A stretch of 64,000 nucleotides of DNA from Gyrodactylus bullatarudis (taxonomy: Eukaryota > Platyhelminthes > Monogenea > Gyrodactylidea > Gyrodactylidae). Within the stretch, counting starts at the first letter, position 1; each line of letters begins with the position of its first letter. A model generated the notes under the pieces. That model did no database searches, was not told the origin of the DNA, and saw nothing but the letters and a program-made list of their open reading frames with translations. Below, piece after piece: positions 1 through 11,299 of the stretch. The DNA is taken from contig SSNU01000082.1 in the NCBI GenBank assembly GCA_012064415.1, positions 62,001-126,000 on the forward strand, read 5' to 3'. A program made the position numbers and the translations under genes.

Positions 1-239
1 GCCATTGAGTAGGTTTTTAAAGTAGGTTGAAAATTTGTTACATTTAATGTATATTTTCAAGTATCTTTATTGTTTGATAGTTTTTTTCCATATTTATTAT
101 TAGATCATCAGCTAGGATAAAATTAATTCAAGATTGAGTATTGATAATTTATTCATTGTACATCGTCATCATTACTCGTTGGGATATATAATTTATGCTA
201 TAAAAATTTTTATAAAGGCTGTGTGAGTTGATTTGATCA

Positions 240-255
240 CTCTCTCTCTCTCTCT
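240..255. repeat. (CT)n microsatellite
   Basis: Eight tandem CT units; nothing else is associated with it. Confidence 0.9.
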
Positions 256-1981
256 GTGATGTATAGAATACCTTTTCCTACGCAAATGTAATTATGAATA
301 TCTAGAAGAACAATAACATATTGATGATTTTTATAGCCGATAAATCTCATAGAAAACAACTCCTTCTCAATTTATCTCTTATTGTTATCTACATTAAGGA
401 GTAGTAGGTTGATTTCCTTATGCACTCTTCTCATTTTGGTCTGTGAGTTTTCTCTTCTTTGGGAAAAAATATGCAAACATTTCAAGGAAACAATATGTGT
501 GTGTTTGTAGCTGAAAGATCAGTAACATCATCAAATATTGATAGAACATAAAATGGGAAAAACACAATAATAATAGTAGTAATAATCTTATCTTGTGGTT
601 ATTGTATCAACAAAGGATATTACAGATATAGATATCCCTAGTGGAAGTGAGACAAATATACAAATTTCTAGTCCTCTCTTTATGTGTGTATATATTTACA
701 CATTTTTGAGGAAGTAAACACGATGTCACAAGTTTAAATAATGTACTCTTCCATCATCGAGCATAACCATACAACTAATTGGACCATCAATGTTGTCCGT
801 GAATTAGTTCATTCAAACGACCGTTTATAAAATTAGGAGAATCTTAATTTTTCTCGTAGGAGAGTGATTTTAGGAAACCAATAATCACCAAGAAATTGTC
901 ATTATTATCATGGATCGTCAAAGCTTCACTAATTTTCAAGAAGTAAAAATGATCATGAAGTTGAAATTCAATTTTTTCTACATGATCGAATTCTTCGACT
1001 AATCGTGATCCAAAGAAATCAACTGTGGATCACTCTCTCACATTAAAATTTTCAACTCAAAGTTCAGAAAAATGAAAGCTTGGCGCTAACTAGAGACGGG
1101 GTCTTTACGAGTTACAATGTTAAGTTAAAATACTAAATAAAAAGTGATTGGTTCCTTCAAGGGGGTCCGAGTAACTTTATGTATTTTAATTGTAAAATTT
1201 TAGGGTTTTTCTGTATATTTTCTCCATAGGCCAAAATGCTCAATCATGATTAAACAATAGAAGTTTTTTTTTACAGTTTTTCTAAAACGATGGAATTCGA
1301 CAATATTATTAAATATACCTTAATCGGCCTATCAAGTCCTGTACTATTAAGTGAAAAAAGTCAAGATATCATGAAAATGAAATTCTTGAGGCTGAATTCA
1401 CTTTGAGAACCTAGGAGGTTGGTGCTGTGAACACTCAAAAAGACAATTATTTCCTTAATGCACAATACTCACTTTTTATCAAGACCCTTTTACAAATCAA
1501 AGTAAATGTTCTTGAGTTGAATTTTTTTCTCGAGTTGGCGCCAGATTTCCTGATTTATTTTTGAACTGTGGGCTGGAAATTGTTTTGATTGCTTAAAAAA
1601 GAAAGGTTGATCAAAAGATGTTGATTTTAGGCTGAAATTTACCAAATGAACTTAAATAAATTACAGCAAAGTGTTCAATATAATAAATAACTTTAAGAGA
1701 ATCCCAGTTTTTTCCATAAAAAGATGAGTAAGAGATTCCAAATTCGTCCATATTTTAGTCTGTGTATCAACAAGCAGTATCTTCTTTTCCAACAGTAAAT
1801 GGAACTAGAAGAGGAATTAGGTACAATGACAAGGTATCTCTCTATCCCAAGTCTGATGATGAATATTGAACATGACTGACTTAATTTTACATGATTGTAT
1901 GAATGGATTTCCTTCATTTAACTTGAGTAGAAAAGTTTCTCTTGCTGGATTTTGGCGCTGATATGATTCACGTAATTTATC

Positions 1982-2112
1982 AAAATCATATTTTTAGTTA
2001 TGTAAGAAAAGATTTTTTATTCACTAAATGTACATTTCTTTATGGTTCATCAGTAGGGACACATAAATAATGATAAAAGTTTTAAATTCATTGAAAATAA
2101 TATTTTACAAAT
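1982..2112. repeat. Dispersed repeat copy 1
   Basis: About 130 bp nearly identical to 52236-52361 in the same orientation, including the shared stretch with the words TTTATGGTTCATCAGTAG and GACACATAAATAATGATAAA. There is no coding potential. In both places an inverted-repeat element lies shortly downstream (2223 and 52375). It may be part of a larger repeat whose ends I cannot define. Confidence 0.75.
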
Positions 2113-2222
2113 TATGAAATTACTATTATAATAGCATTCAATTTGTATTATTAGGAAGAGAACCTACCATTTTCAGAGATTTAACAGAGGCAACTAAATA
2201 TCTTTTAAAATTTCTATATGTT

Positions 2223-2432
2223 ATAGGAAAACTTTCCTGTCTTGGATGTAAGTTTTAAGAGATGTCTTGGCCTCATTCGGCCTATCTTCCAATCTTCTCA
2301 TACGATTCTTTTTCATTCTTTGGAATTTTATCTATTTCATTAAAAATTTAAAATGTTCCGTATGAGAAGAGAGGCCGAATGAGGCCAAGATATCTCTTAC
2401 AACTTACATCCAAGACAGGAAAGTTTTCCTAT
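2223..2432. mobile_element. Short inverted-repeat element (MITE)
   Basis: Two arms of about 75 bp are inverted copies: 2223-2300 and 2359-2432. The outer ends read ATAGGAAAACTTTCCTGTC on both strands. The loop is about 60 bp and has no ORF. The family is undetermined because no clear target duplication is visible. Confidence 0.8.
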
Positions 2433-3601
2433 TACATACACTATGAAAAACATTCGGATCCTTCGACTCAAAACATTATTTGCTCTTTCACTCTCTAACA
2501 GAAAGAGTAAATCAAATTTTCTCCCCCAATCAAACCATTAAATTAATTCATGATTTGTTTTTTGCCCATTTCTCATCTTCTCCTTGATATTGTTGCTCTC
2601 AGGATCTTGATTGATTGAAAGTGTCTCGACAATTCTAATGGGACAATTAATTACTTTTACCTTTTCCCTCAGTAAGTTACTTTTTTATGTAATCTTGCTT
2701 GATATGAAGTTGGGAATCTATGATTTTCAGTTCAAAGTTTGGAAAAATGGGATTTTTGTACCGAATCGAAATTTTAAAAATTACCATAATTTTTCTTCAA
2801 ATCGTAAAAGTGGCCAACATGAGTAGGACTCCAAAATATCTTTAAATTATTCGAACTTTAGATGAAAAAATCGAGGTTTTCGTAAAGATTCCCAACTTTA
2901 TATCAATTAGCTTTAGTGTTATCATCAATGATAATTTATCAGGTCAAAATTATTCTCTTTAGAATTTGAATTCAGTTTTCAAAAGATTTTATTAATTATC
3001 ATTCTAAATTTCATATTTTTTCAAGTCCAGAGAGATTCAAGAAAGATGAAGGCGAATTAAAACGATGGATGAAATATGATTAAGAAACATTTGAAGATGG
3101 TTAAAAACTAAGCCTTATTTTGGAGTTTTTTTTCTAAATCTCGAAAATATATTCAGTTTTAAAAATCCAGAATTTTTCAAATCGCCGTCAAATTTTCAAT
3201 GAATTTTTACTACACAATCACTGAAAAATATATCTTTGCACATCATAAATGAATTTTTCTCGGTTACAATTGTTTATCCTATTATTTTGTTTATGGCCTA
3301 GAAGAAATTTATTTGCTTATCTGAATAATGAGTAGTACAGATTATCGAATTTCATCTTTATCAAGAACTCTGTCATTGCGTCCAGAAGTGTAGAAATAAT
3401 TCTCTATCAGAAAAAATTAAAATTGAAAAAATATATAAATGTACGTTGATGAAAATTTAAGTGATTGATCTTGAATTTTATTCAAGTGATGGTTACCAGT
3501 TCGATAAAACAAAAGCATCTTTCATTGTGAGAACAGAATTCCTTATCCTCTACAATTCCATTTAAAAGAGATGAAGGAAATTAATTTTATTTCATTTATA
3601 G
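2433..3601. other. Intergenic DNA or intron upstream of the KChIP exon
   Basis: No exon recognised. An open frame at 2611-2826 lacks similarity to anything I know, and its 3' part matches the dispersed repeat family (words such as GATATGAAGTTGGGAATC). The upstream, variable exon of the KChIP-like gene could lie here or outside the window. Confidence 0.5.
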
Positions 3602-4628
3602 ACGCTGAATTTGATGAATTCGAGACACAAGTCGTTCACCATAAGCCAATTAGTCTAGAGACCCTTTTAAGGCGGACTCAATTCACCCGACGTGAACTAC
3701 AGACAATGTATCGAGGCTTCAAACAAGTGAGCAATTCTGTTGTTAAATAATAGAGATGTAACGAATTTTTACCTTTTATTAAATCAAAGTTTTCCGTGAA
3801 ATTGGCCATTTCCCCTAAATTCTCTTGTAGGCATAGTGGTATAAAAAAATTAAACAGAAATGATCTTAACATGATTCAAATACTATTTTCATTGAAAAAA
3901 CACAAACGTAGTAAAAATTCATTGAAAATCTACCGGCATTTTCAAAAAGTCTGATCTTTAAACTTGAATATCATCACGGACAAGTATTTTGATACTTGAT
4001 TTTGAATAAAATAATGTCAAGAAGTCATATTATTATCAATTGAGTAGGTTTTCAAGTAAGTTGAAAATTTTTTTACATCTCTATTACATTTAGTCCTAGC
4101 CTAAATTGAATCCCTCTCTTAGACAGCCTTTAAATCTTTCCAGCTTGTTACTTTTAGAATGATTTAGATATCAAACTTTTTATTACACTACACAACTTTT
4201 TATCAATGGTTTTAATCATTTGCATTGCAAATCTTGGTTGTTTAATGACTTGCCAATCATTCAAGAATACTATAGTATTAAGATTCTGCAGAATTCTTAT
4301 TTTCAGAATGGTTCAAAAAATTTAAATCTTGCGCCATAATATTTTGACTAAATTTCAGAAAACCAACTGCCTTAATCATAGAAAGCAATTTTGTCATTAT
4401 CTGTAACAGGCTGCAGTAAATTTAATTTTCTTTTGTTTATTACAAAATTCGCGCAAGATTTATTTTGGTTCTAATTCTGAAGGATCCTATATAAATATAG
4501 AATCATGAAATTACACGAGTGCTTAATTTCTAAAGATGGCTCTTAATTTCTCTTTTAGGATTGCCCAACCGGCCTTTTAGATGAAGAAGCATTCAAGGAG
4601 ATTTATTCAAAATTTTTTCCTCAAGGCG
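3602..4628 (+). CDS. KCNIP: Kv channel-interacting protein (KChIP/calsenilin) homologue, two exons only
   Basis: Exon 1 is 3602-3726 (acceptor TTTATAG, donor CAA|GTGAGC) and exon 2 is 4559-4628 (acceptor CTTTTAG, donor GGCG|GTAAGT). They join in phase. The peptide contains LRRTQFTRRELQTMYRGFK followed by DCPTGLLDEEAFKEIYSKFF and PQG, which matches the entry to the KChIP EF-hand core (family pattern TKFTRKELQ.LYRGFKNECPSG, then FKQIYSQFFPQG). KChIPs are neuronal calcium sensors that bind the Kv4 channel N terminus. The upstream variable exon and the three calcium-binding EF-hands that should follow (a D.N.DG loop after PQGD) were not found up to the next gene. The rest may lie across a very long intron, or the locus may be broken. 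Both exons have intact frames and good splice sites, so loss of function is not shown. Confidence 0.85.
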
Positions 4629-4808
4629 GTAAGTATTTTTTCAAGCATTCATGAACAAGACAACAATTTTTACTTGATTTGACAATCCCAAGGCTTGGTT
4701 TTTTTATTAACGAATTACCTTTTGCCTAAAAGAGATTTATTCGGAATATAACTAATCTTTGAAAATAAGCACAATGTAGAAATTACAGTGTTTTTATATA
4801 GTAATAAC

Positions 4809-5362
4809 TAGGGCGACCAGAAAAAGGCAATTTTTAATTCTGAAAAAGGCAAATTCATAAAATCGAATGTTTCTCACAAGAAGCATCCCAAGAAAATATT
4901 TGCTAAAAGAGGACTTGAAGTAGATCTCATTGCTAATCCAAAAAGTAGCTTTACCAACATTGTAAAGCAAAAAACGTAAATTCATAAAATCGAATGTCTC
5001 TCACAAGTAGTGATTTTTAAAAATTAATCAATTCTTCAAGCCTTTCAAGTGAATAGAATGAGAATGAGATGTTGAGTTGGATAAGCCATTCCTATTGGCT
5101 GTTTACCGAGTCCCCATAAAATTAGATTCGGACAATGAAAATTTGACGAAGATCAAGATAAACAATGATAAAAAATTTGGACAATCCTTGAAAAAATGGA
5201 AAAGCAATTCTTTTTAAAAAAGGCAAATAAAAGGCAAGCCTCCTCCAAATAGGCAAAAAAGGCAAACTTGTATCTCTTATTAAGAGGTTTAGAAAAAAAA
5301 GGACTGAATTTTTAATCTTTTATTTCAGACTCACTCTCAAAAAAGTCATTTTGATCCCCCTA
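4809..5362. mobile_element. hAT-like non-autonomous element with 8-bp target duplication
   Basis: A 554-bp insert is flanked by identical 8-bp copies of GTAATAAC at 4801-4808 and 5363-5370. Its ends are short inverted repeats, TAGGGCGACCA on the left and TAGGGGGATCA (reverse complement) on the right. The 8-bp duplication and TAGGG ends are typical of the hAT superfamily. Internally it carries several copies of AAAAGGCAAA and no transposase. It lies just downstream of KChIP exon 2, in the presumed intron. Confidence 0.8.
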
Positions 5363-5488
5363 GTAATAACCAGTGACCACACTTTGCTAGTAGGTTTAAT
5401 GTCTAAAAACTAATCTTTTCTTCAATAACAATGGAAATATTAATGAAATCGGGTAATGAAATGGGGAATAATTTGTTGCAATTATAAG

Positions 5489-6104
5489 GCTGGTTGACGT
5501 GAAGATGAGGATTTACTTTTTTACAAAAAACTCAATATTTTTCTGATCAAAATTAGGCCAATTTTTGAATTTCGAAAATGCACCACTTTTTCAAATTTTT
5601 ATCAATTTCAAAGATTTGAACCAATTAAATGCAGATATTTGAGATTAGCATTAGACAAAAAATTCGAATCGGGCTGCAGAAATTCACAGAAATTAGTCAT
5701 TATTGTGGTAAATTGAAAAATTTTGAATTTATCGATTATCACGATGGGGAATGATCCAAAATTTAAAAGTTTAATTTTTACTTGAAAACAGTAGATTCCT
5801 GTCTACCACCACGGCCTAATTTGAATTCTTAGTCTAATGTTAATCTCGAATATCTGCATTTAACTGGTTCAAATCTTTGAAATTTATAAAAATTATCAGC
5901 TCAAAAGTTGAAAATGTGGAAATTCGGATCATTTTCAAAATGCTAAAAACGGTCTAATTTTGGTTAGATGGAATTTTTTTAGAAATTTTTTTTAATTTCC
6001 ACAACTTATTGGCTCATCTTATCATGGAATTCTTCCTGACTTTCCGGAGAAAAATATTGATTTTTTTGTAAAAAAAGTAAATTCTCATCCTCATGTCAAT
6101 CAGG
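5489..6104. mobile_element. Foldback element, family with GTTGAYRTGAAGATGRG ends
   Basis: The left end (GGTTGACGTGAAGATGAGG, about 5492) and right end (about 6103) are inverted copies. The inner segments 5600-5690 and 5800-5890 also mirror each other, so the whole unit is one imperfect palindrome. The same architecture and words occur at 57150-57878 and, partially, at 50110-50430. No ORF. Confidence 0.75.
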
Positions 6105-6810
6105 TTTACTTAAAAAGAGGAAGATTTTTATAAATTGTACTGATTTTGCAATTTCAAGTTTGATTTTTCAAACTGAATGGTTTTTAGTTTTATTAAATTT
6201 CAGATCAAGACCAATAGCAATAGTACTAAGGCTGTTAGATAAACCTGAAGAGAGTTTAGACTGTACAAGCGACTCAGATACTTGACTATCTCAGCACTGT
6301 ATATCAGAATATAAACATTTCCCTCCTTGAATAAAATGTATTCAGAGTAGCTTTACTGGAGAGAAAGAGATGTTTTATGTTTCATGGTCTTATTAAATAG
6401 TGACAGGAGCAATAGATCATTTGTGTCAATCAGATTGTAGATTCTCACAAATGTCTGTTATAACTTATAACTTGTGATAAGGAATGTTGTTTGAATTGAA
6501 TATTTTCGCACCATTAATTTCAAAAAGTTATCGATTTCCCCCATAAACTTTATTGTGGGAATTAGCAAAGTAGAGTTTGGTTCCCTCAGAAATCTTTGGG
6601 ACCATTAGTAATGATCTTACTCATCTCTTACTCTTACTAATTTCAAATAGTGCAAGAAATCTTTTCGATCATCTCATCATCTGCTGTAATTGAATTATAA
6701 AGCTTTACTATTCTCCACTCGAATGTTTGTAAATATTATTTCCAGTCTCAAGATTTGTTTGGATTAGTTCTAACAGAATACAGCTGCTTCTATAGAAAAA
6801 CAATAAACAC
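6105..6810. other. Gene-free stretch
   Basis: No exon seen. The segment 6200-6300 is related to 43885-43980; both contain the word GAAGAGAGTTTAG, so it is another interspersed repeat. Confidence 0.5.
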
Positions 6811-7200
6811 TAGAGTAGGCCAAATTTTTCAACTTTTTCTAGCCTTAATCTCATTTTAATGATAATCGAAGACTAAGCATTTTTTTCTATAAAACTATAG
6901 GTTTTCGAGTTTGTTCTGATATACAAAATCTCAATTGAAAATGCCAATTTTTGAACACGCGCCGTGATTTTTTTCAATGAATTTTACTACAAGTAAGGAC
7001 AAAAAGCTTTTTGAAAAGTTTTTGCAGAATAATTATTCTGAATAAAAGTAGGACTTATTGTAAAAATTGAGTCTTTTTTCACATGTTGAAAGAATTTTAA
7101 AAGAATATTAGGCAATTTTAATGGTTTTGTATATCAGAACATAAAAAATTTTCATTTTGACTTCAAAAATGTGTTTTTCATGGTTGAAACATCAATGTTT

Positions 7201-8547
7201 GTTCGGGGAAAATAAAATTTTGTAATACTCTAATAAACACTTATTGTTTCTTTTTCTGAAACTTGGGTTTTCTCTCTCAGGTTTCCTTGTAGATATTAGC
7301 AATAGCGAACTGAATGATTCTTCTTGCCTTTATGATTTCATTGATTTTGAAATTTTCTCCTCATTCCTCAAGTTTATTTATTTTTCCCATTGATTCCTCA
7401 GTTGAATTGCCTCTTTGATAATAATGCCGATCGATATTTCAATGACAGATGATGTCAAGGCATAATCTCGTTTCGTCCTTTGTCATTCATTTCGTAGAAA
7501 TTTTATGAAATCTAGACAAGCAGTTTAACTCAATTCTGAGTACTTCTTATTAAGCTTTTATCTAATCTGTATTTACAGTTGTTTTAGATGGATTAATTCA
7601 TAAAGACCTATATGATTTTGATACACTCAAGACAACTTAGTTGAATTTGTTATTCGGTACTTTGATTATCTGATAGTCTCAAGAATAAATAAATAAATGT
7701 TCCTGAATCATGTATGTGCTGAACACTAACACATTATTTTGTATTGAAGAATGTGTCGAAAATGCTCCTCCATTATGTCATTAATGAATTTTTACTACGC
7801 AATCACTAAAATCCGGAATATCTTGGCCATTTAATGAGTTTCTTAAATTTTTTCTTCAAAATTAATAGAAATCTTATCATCAAGAGGGGCTTCATGGTTA
7901 ATTTCGTTATTTTATCATGTCCGTGGGATATTGTGGGAAAAATGGGCAATGACATAATGGAGAATGATTTTCATCCTTTAAAATTATGCAAAACATGATC
8001 TGAGTACTAAAATTTATCAGAAAAATAAGTCCTCTTGTGAGTTGCCTACTAACCACTGATACTTGGGGTAATGTACTCCAACATAAACATACATTTTATG
8101 ACTCTATAGATATAGATTTCATTTCTCTCAGTAAAATATTAATACAGTAACATGGGAGAAAGGATGGACTATCCTATCAGGATAGTTTTTTATGTCCCTT
8201 GTTGGCTAAAAGAATAGGTTTTTTATGAGATTTGCAACAAATCTTTGAGATAAATTTGAAAAATTAAATTTTCGATGAAATCAAATACTTTATAATTCTC
8301 TAAAAGGAAAAATGAAATTTGAGTGATTCGAGTATACTTCGAGCTATTTCTCCCATTTAGAAGTTCATTAAAAGGAACTTAATTTCCCCCTTTATTTGAA
8401 AATTGTAGAGTCATTGAAAAGTAATTTTTTCAATGTCTTTAAATCGTTCTTGAAATCGATTTTGTCGCAGAAATGATAATCTGGGTTGAAAACCACCCAT
8501 AAAGTAAAAATTAATTTCAGAAGATCTAAAATGATTTATTTTATTAG
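7201..8547. other. Unassigned interior of the long inverted-repeat element
   Basis: AT-rich with no coding frame of note. A short palindrome with an imperfect match to the piggyBac subterminal repeat (GGGTTGAAAACCACCC) is at about 8493-8508 and may mark the other end of that element, but a TTAA with a matching terminus was not found on this side. Confidence 0.45.
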
Positions 8548-10064
8548 CTACTCAAAACAGTTGGAACAAATAATATGATAATGCTCTTTGCATGGAAAAT
8601 TTGAAAATTTCGAACACTTTCTGTACCCTTTACGATCTTCTTTCCATGGACAAATCGCGCATCTTCCACTCTTTTTTGAGAACTTAGTCCGTTTTTCGGG
8701 GATTATTTCTTCAGTCTCTTCCTTGTCTCTCTTCTTAGCTTGGCTACTCAACAATAAATGGCAAAGATCTTTTAGAAATATTCTTCTTGCAGTTTTTGGT
8801 TTTATTTTGACAAAAGTAGGATGTTTTTCACAATATAAAACATAGGCATTGAATGCGGCTGCATCTAGAATATTCCAAAATATAGCCATAGGCCACCGTC
8901 TCGTAGCCCTCTTGCAAGATAAGTACCTGATAACTTGATCCAAAGTATCAACGCCACCCTTTGTGGAGTTATATTACTGTATTATTTCTGGCTTTGGACC
9001 ACTATCGTCAAATTTTTCGTGGAGAGATGACAGAAGCACAACTGGTTGATTCTTTTTCTGTCCGAACCGTAAGATAGCTGTCTCTTCATTGAATATATAT
9101 TGCTTTTCACCTTGTTCGATCTTATTAGAACAAAATTCTTTGGGTAGAAATCTTCTAGTTTTTCTACAAGTTCCTACTAAAGATGTTTCATTGGTGACGA
9201 GATACTTGGATAATTCCATTGAGGTGAAAAAATTGTCAGCGATTGCTGTTCGGCCTTTTTTGATATAAGGATGTAAGAGATCTTTCATTACTCGTAATCC
9301 TTGATTCTTTTCTGCAGTAGGTCCTTCTTTGCCTATACTGCCCATATCTTTATTCCGTATTTGCCTGGTTTAGAAGGAATAAACATTTTGAAAGGACACC
9401 GTCCCCGAAAAGTAACAAGCTGCTCATCTACAGTTATTTGATCAGACGGCTCATATGCTGTCTGGCAATTTTCGATGAACTGATCAAATAAAACTCTTAT
9501 TGGTCTCAATTTATCTCGATTTTCACCTTGAGGTCTTTCTTCCTTGTTATCAAATCTCAAAAATCTTTTCAATACATTGAATCTTGAGTAAGACATGAAC
9601 TCTCTTATATTTATCTGTCCCCATCTTTCTTGCCATAGCTCTTTCAGATCCATTGCTTTTTGTTTGCACATACCAATATATAGGCTTATTCCAATCCAAA
9701 TTTGAACTTCAGATAGAGTAATAAAAAAGTATTTTTTTGTTATTGTTGACATATAGAGATTTGAGTATTTGACAATATCGCACATCATATTTTTTGAGAT
9801 GAAATGATTGAAAAAATCTAGAGCATCAACTAGTTTTTTTGTTTCTTTCTTCAATCCTTGAGAAAATCTGCATATATTTCGGGCAGGTGTACGAGTGATA
9901 TGACGTCGATCTTTAGTATAAAGGTAACCTCCACATTTTGATTTCATAGGAGTAATTTCAGCCTGAGCATCTTCATCTTCTGTGGAAAATTCTATTTCAG
10001 ATAAGATTTGATCTTCTTCGGTTGATCCATATGAACTCTCTGAATCTGACATTAGGTCATTCAC
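8548..10064 (-). pseudogene. piggyBac-family transposase, broken by a deletion/frameshift and a stop
   Basis: Three open segments in order cover the family. The N-terminal part (10064-9333) holds the first catalytic Asp in ITVDEQLVTFRGRCPF and the PGKYGIKIW motif. The middle part (9345-8977) holds GKEGPTAEKNQGLR and the second Asp in TAIADNFFTS. The C-terminal part (to 8548) holds the third Asp in GGVDTLDQV, KRATRRWPMAIFWN, and a Cys-rich tail (CAIC..C..C....C) of the zinc-binding type. Frames change near 9335-9345, where about a dozen residues expected between IKIW and GKEGPT are missing, consistent with a small deletion. An in-frame TAA at 8976-8974 separates the middle from the C-terminal part. 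The enzyme would be inactive. Confidence 0.95.
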
Positions 10065-10330
10065 CTTGACTTGTCAAAATAATAGTGAAAGAAAAAAAGG
10101 TAAAGTTTTTATAAAGAGGCTTATCAAGCAGAAAAGGATTGGTTAATACGATGGGTGATTTTCAACCCACATCACCAAACTCGCGATAAAAGATTTCACA
10201 AGCCCAAACTCTTTATATGTAGCTTCAAAAATGAGATTTAGAACATACAGCTTTTCCTCATTAGATAGAGATAGATTAGAAAAAAGAATCGAGTCGGGAA
10301 TTTAAATTTTTGGTTAAAAAAATAAATTTC

Positions 10331-10378
10331 TAAATTGAAATGGGTGGAAAACCACCCATGATTACATTCTAGGGTTAA
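10331..10378. mobile_element. piggyBac terminal repeat and TTAA target site
   Basis: Read on the minus strand, the end is TTAA followed by CCCTAGAATGTAATCATGGG and a short palindrome GGGTGGTTTTCCACCC. CCCTAGAA next to TTAA is a typical piggyBac end. Its partner on the left is not recognisable. Confidence 0.8.
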
Positions 10379-10939
10379 CCATAAAAAACACTTTTTTGAA
10401 AATCAAAATGAAAATTTTTCATGTTCTGATATACAAAAATCCCATTTTCCCTAAAATTAAAATTTACCTAATTTCCTGGGACTTTCTTCCGACATGTGAA
10501 AGAACACTCAATTTTTATTCAAAATGTTGCAAAAGCTATTTAAAAATCTCAATTTTCTTTTCTCGTAGTGAAATTCATTGAAAAAATCTTGGTGCGTGTT
10601 CAAAAATTGTCATCTTCAATCGAGATTTTGTATATCAGAACAAACTCGAAAACGCATGGTTTTATAAGAAAAAATGCTTAGTTTTCGATAATCTTCAAAA
10701 TAAAATTAAGGCTGGGAAAAGTTGAAAAATTTGGCCTACTCTATTTAGTATCAAATTTGGGTCATCTTTTATCAGTTTTCTTCTTCGCCTCAATGATACT
10801 AAAATTTAACCTATAGAATAGAAATATTAACTAGATTTAAATTTTGTTTTAGTTCTTTTCAATATAAAGAATAGAATCATTCCTAAAATAACATATTTTT
10901 CTACCTCTAGATAGAAGAAATTCCAGTCAAATAAAAACG

Positions 10940-11299
10940 ATGAATAATTGTGGTAACTGCTGGTGCTGTTACGGCCCCAATTCTTGCACAACAAATAACA
11001 ATAAAGAATCTTTATCATCTCTTGATCAACCATCAAGTCCTCACCAACATAGTACACCACAGCGCCCAAGTTCCTATGAAAAGTGCTCGAATGATCTCCA
11101 ATTTAAAACTGTTGACTTTTCCGTCAATCTCAGCAGTAGTTTTGAACATGAAAAACAGCCCACATGCTCTGATCAAATTTCTATTTCCATTGAGTCTTCT
11201 CTAAGTTCTGGTTTTATTGATGACTCATTGTTGTCACCGCCACCTCCTCCGATTGTCTTACCCGTTGTTGTAAATCCATCCCTAAAGATTAATCGGTAG
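10940..11299 (+). CDS. Possible 5' coding exon (E-protein gene?) of unknown identity
   Basis: An ATG-initiated 119-codon frame rich in Ser, Pro and Asn, beginning MNNCGNCWCCYGPNSC, with a PPPPP run near the end. Its composition resembles the low-complexity activation regions of the downstream bHLH gene. A weak donor (CG|GTAGCC, just before the stop) would join in phase to the acceptor at 13322 upstream of the ATG there, making this a 5' exon of that gene. No domain is recognised. It may equally be an untranslated or chance frame. Confidence 0.3.
   Translation: MNNCGNCWCCYGPNSCTTNNNKESLSSLDQPSSPHQHSTPQRPSSYEKCSNDLQFKTVDFSVNLSSSFEHEKQPTCSDQISISIESSLSSGFIDDSLLSPPPPPIVLPVVVNPSLKINR

Larger units (their letters stand above)
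1..2222. other. Intergenic DNA, no gene seen
   Basis: AT-rich sequence without a convincing coding exon. It holds a CT dinucleotide run near 240-255, a copy of a dispersed repeat at about 1982-2112 (see 52236-52361), and a stretch at 950-1090 related to the dispersed repeat seen at 27540-27760 and 52790-53230. The first 50 bases also reappear, diverged, at about 4038-4085. Confidence 0.6.
6811..10743. mobile_element. Long inverted-repeat element enclosing a piggyBac copy
   Basis: About 380 bp at 6811-7200 is repeated in inverted, diverged form at about 10379-10743. The outer ends share TAGAGTAGGCCAAAT on both sides, and further in both arms carry TTTGTATATCAGAACA. The span between holds 1.3 kb of unassigned DNA and a piggyBac transposase pseudogene. 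The piggyBac TTAA end (10375-10378) abuts the right arm, so piggyBac probably inserted into this element. The superfamily of the outer element is unknown. Confidence 0.7.

Noticed and set aside
4629..10900. Remaining EF-hand exons of the KChIP-like gene
   Set aside because: I looked for a D.N.DG loop coding segment with splice sites and found none. The gene is therefore reported as two exons only.
10950..11204. Overlapping 84-codon frame in another phase
   Set aside because: Shadow of the 10940 frame; composition is less protein-like and there is no family match.
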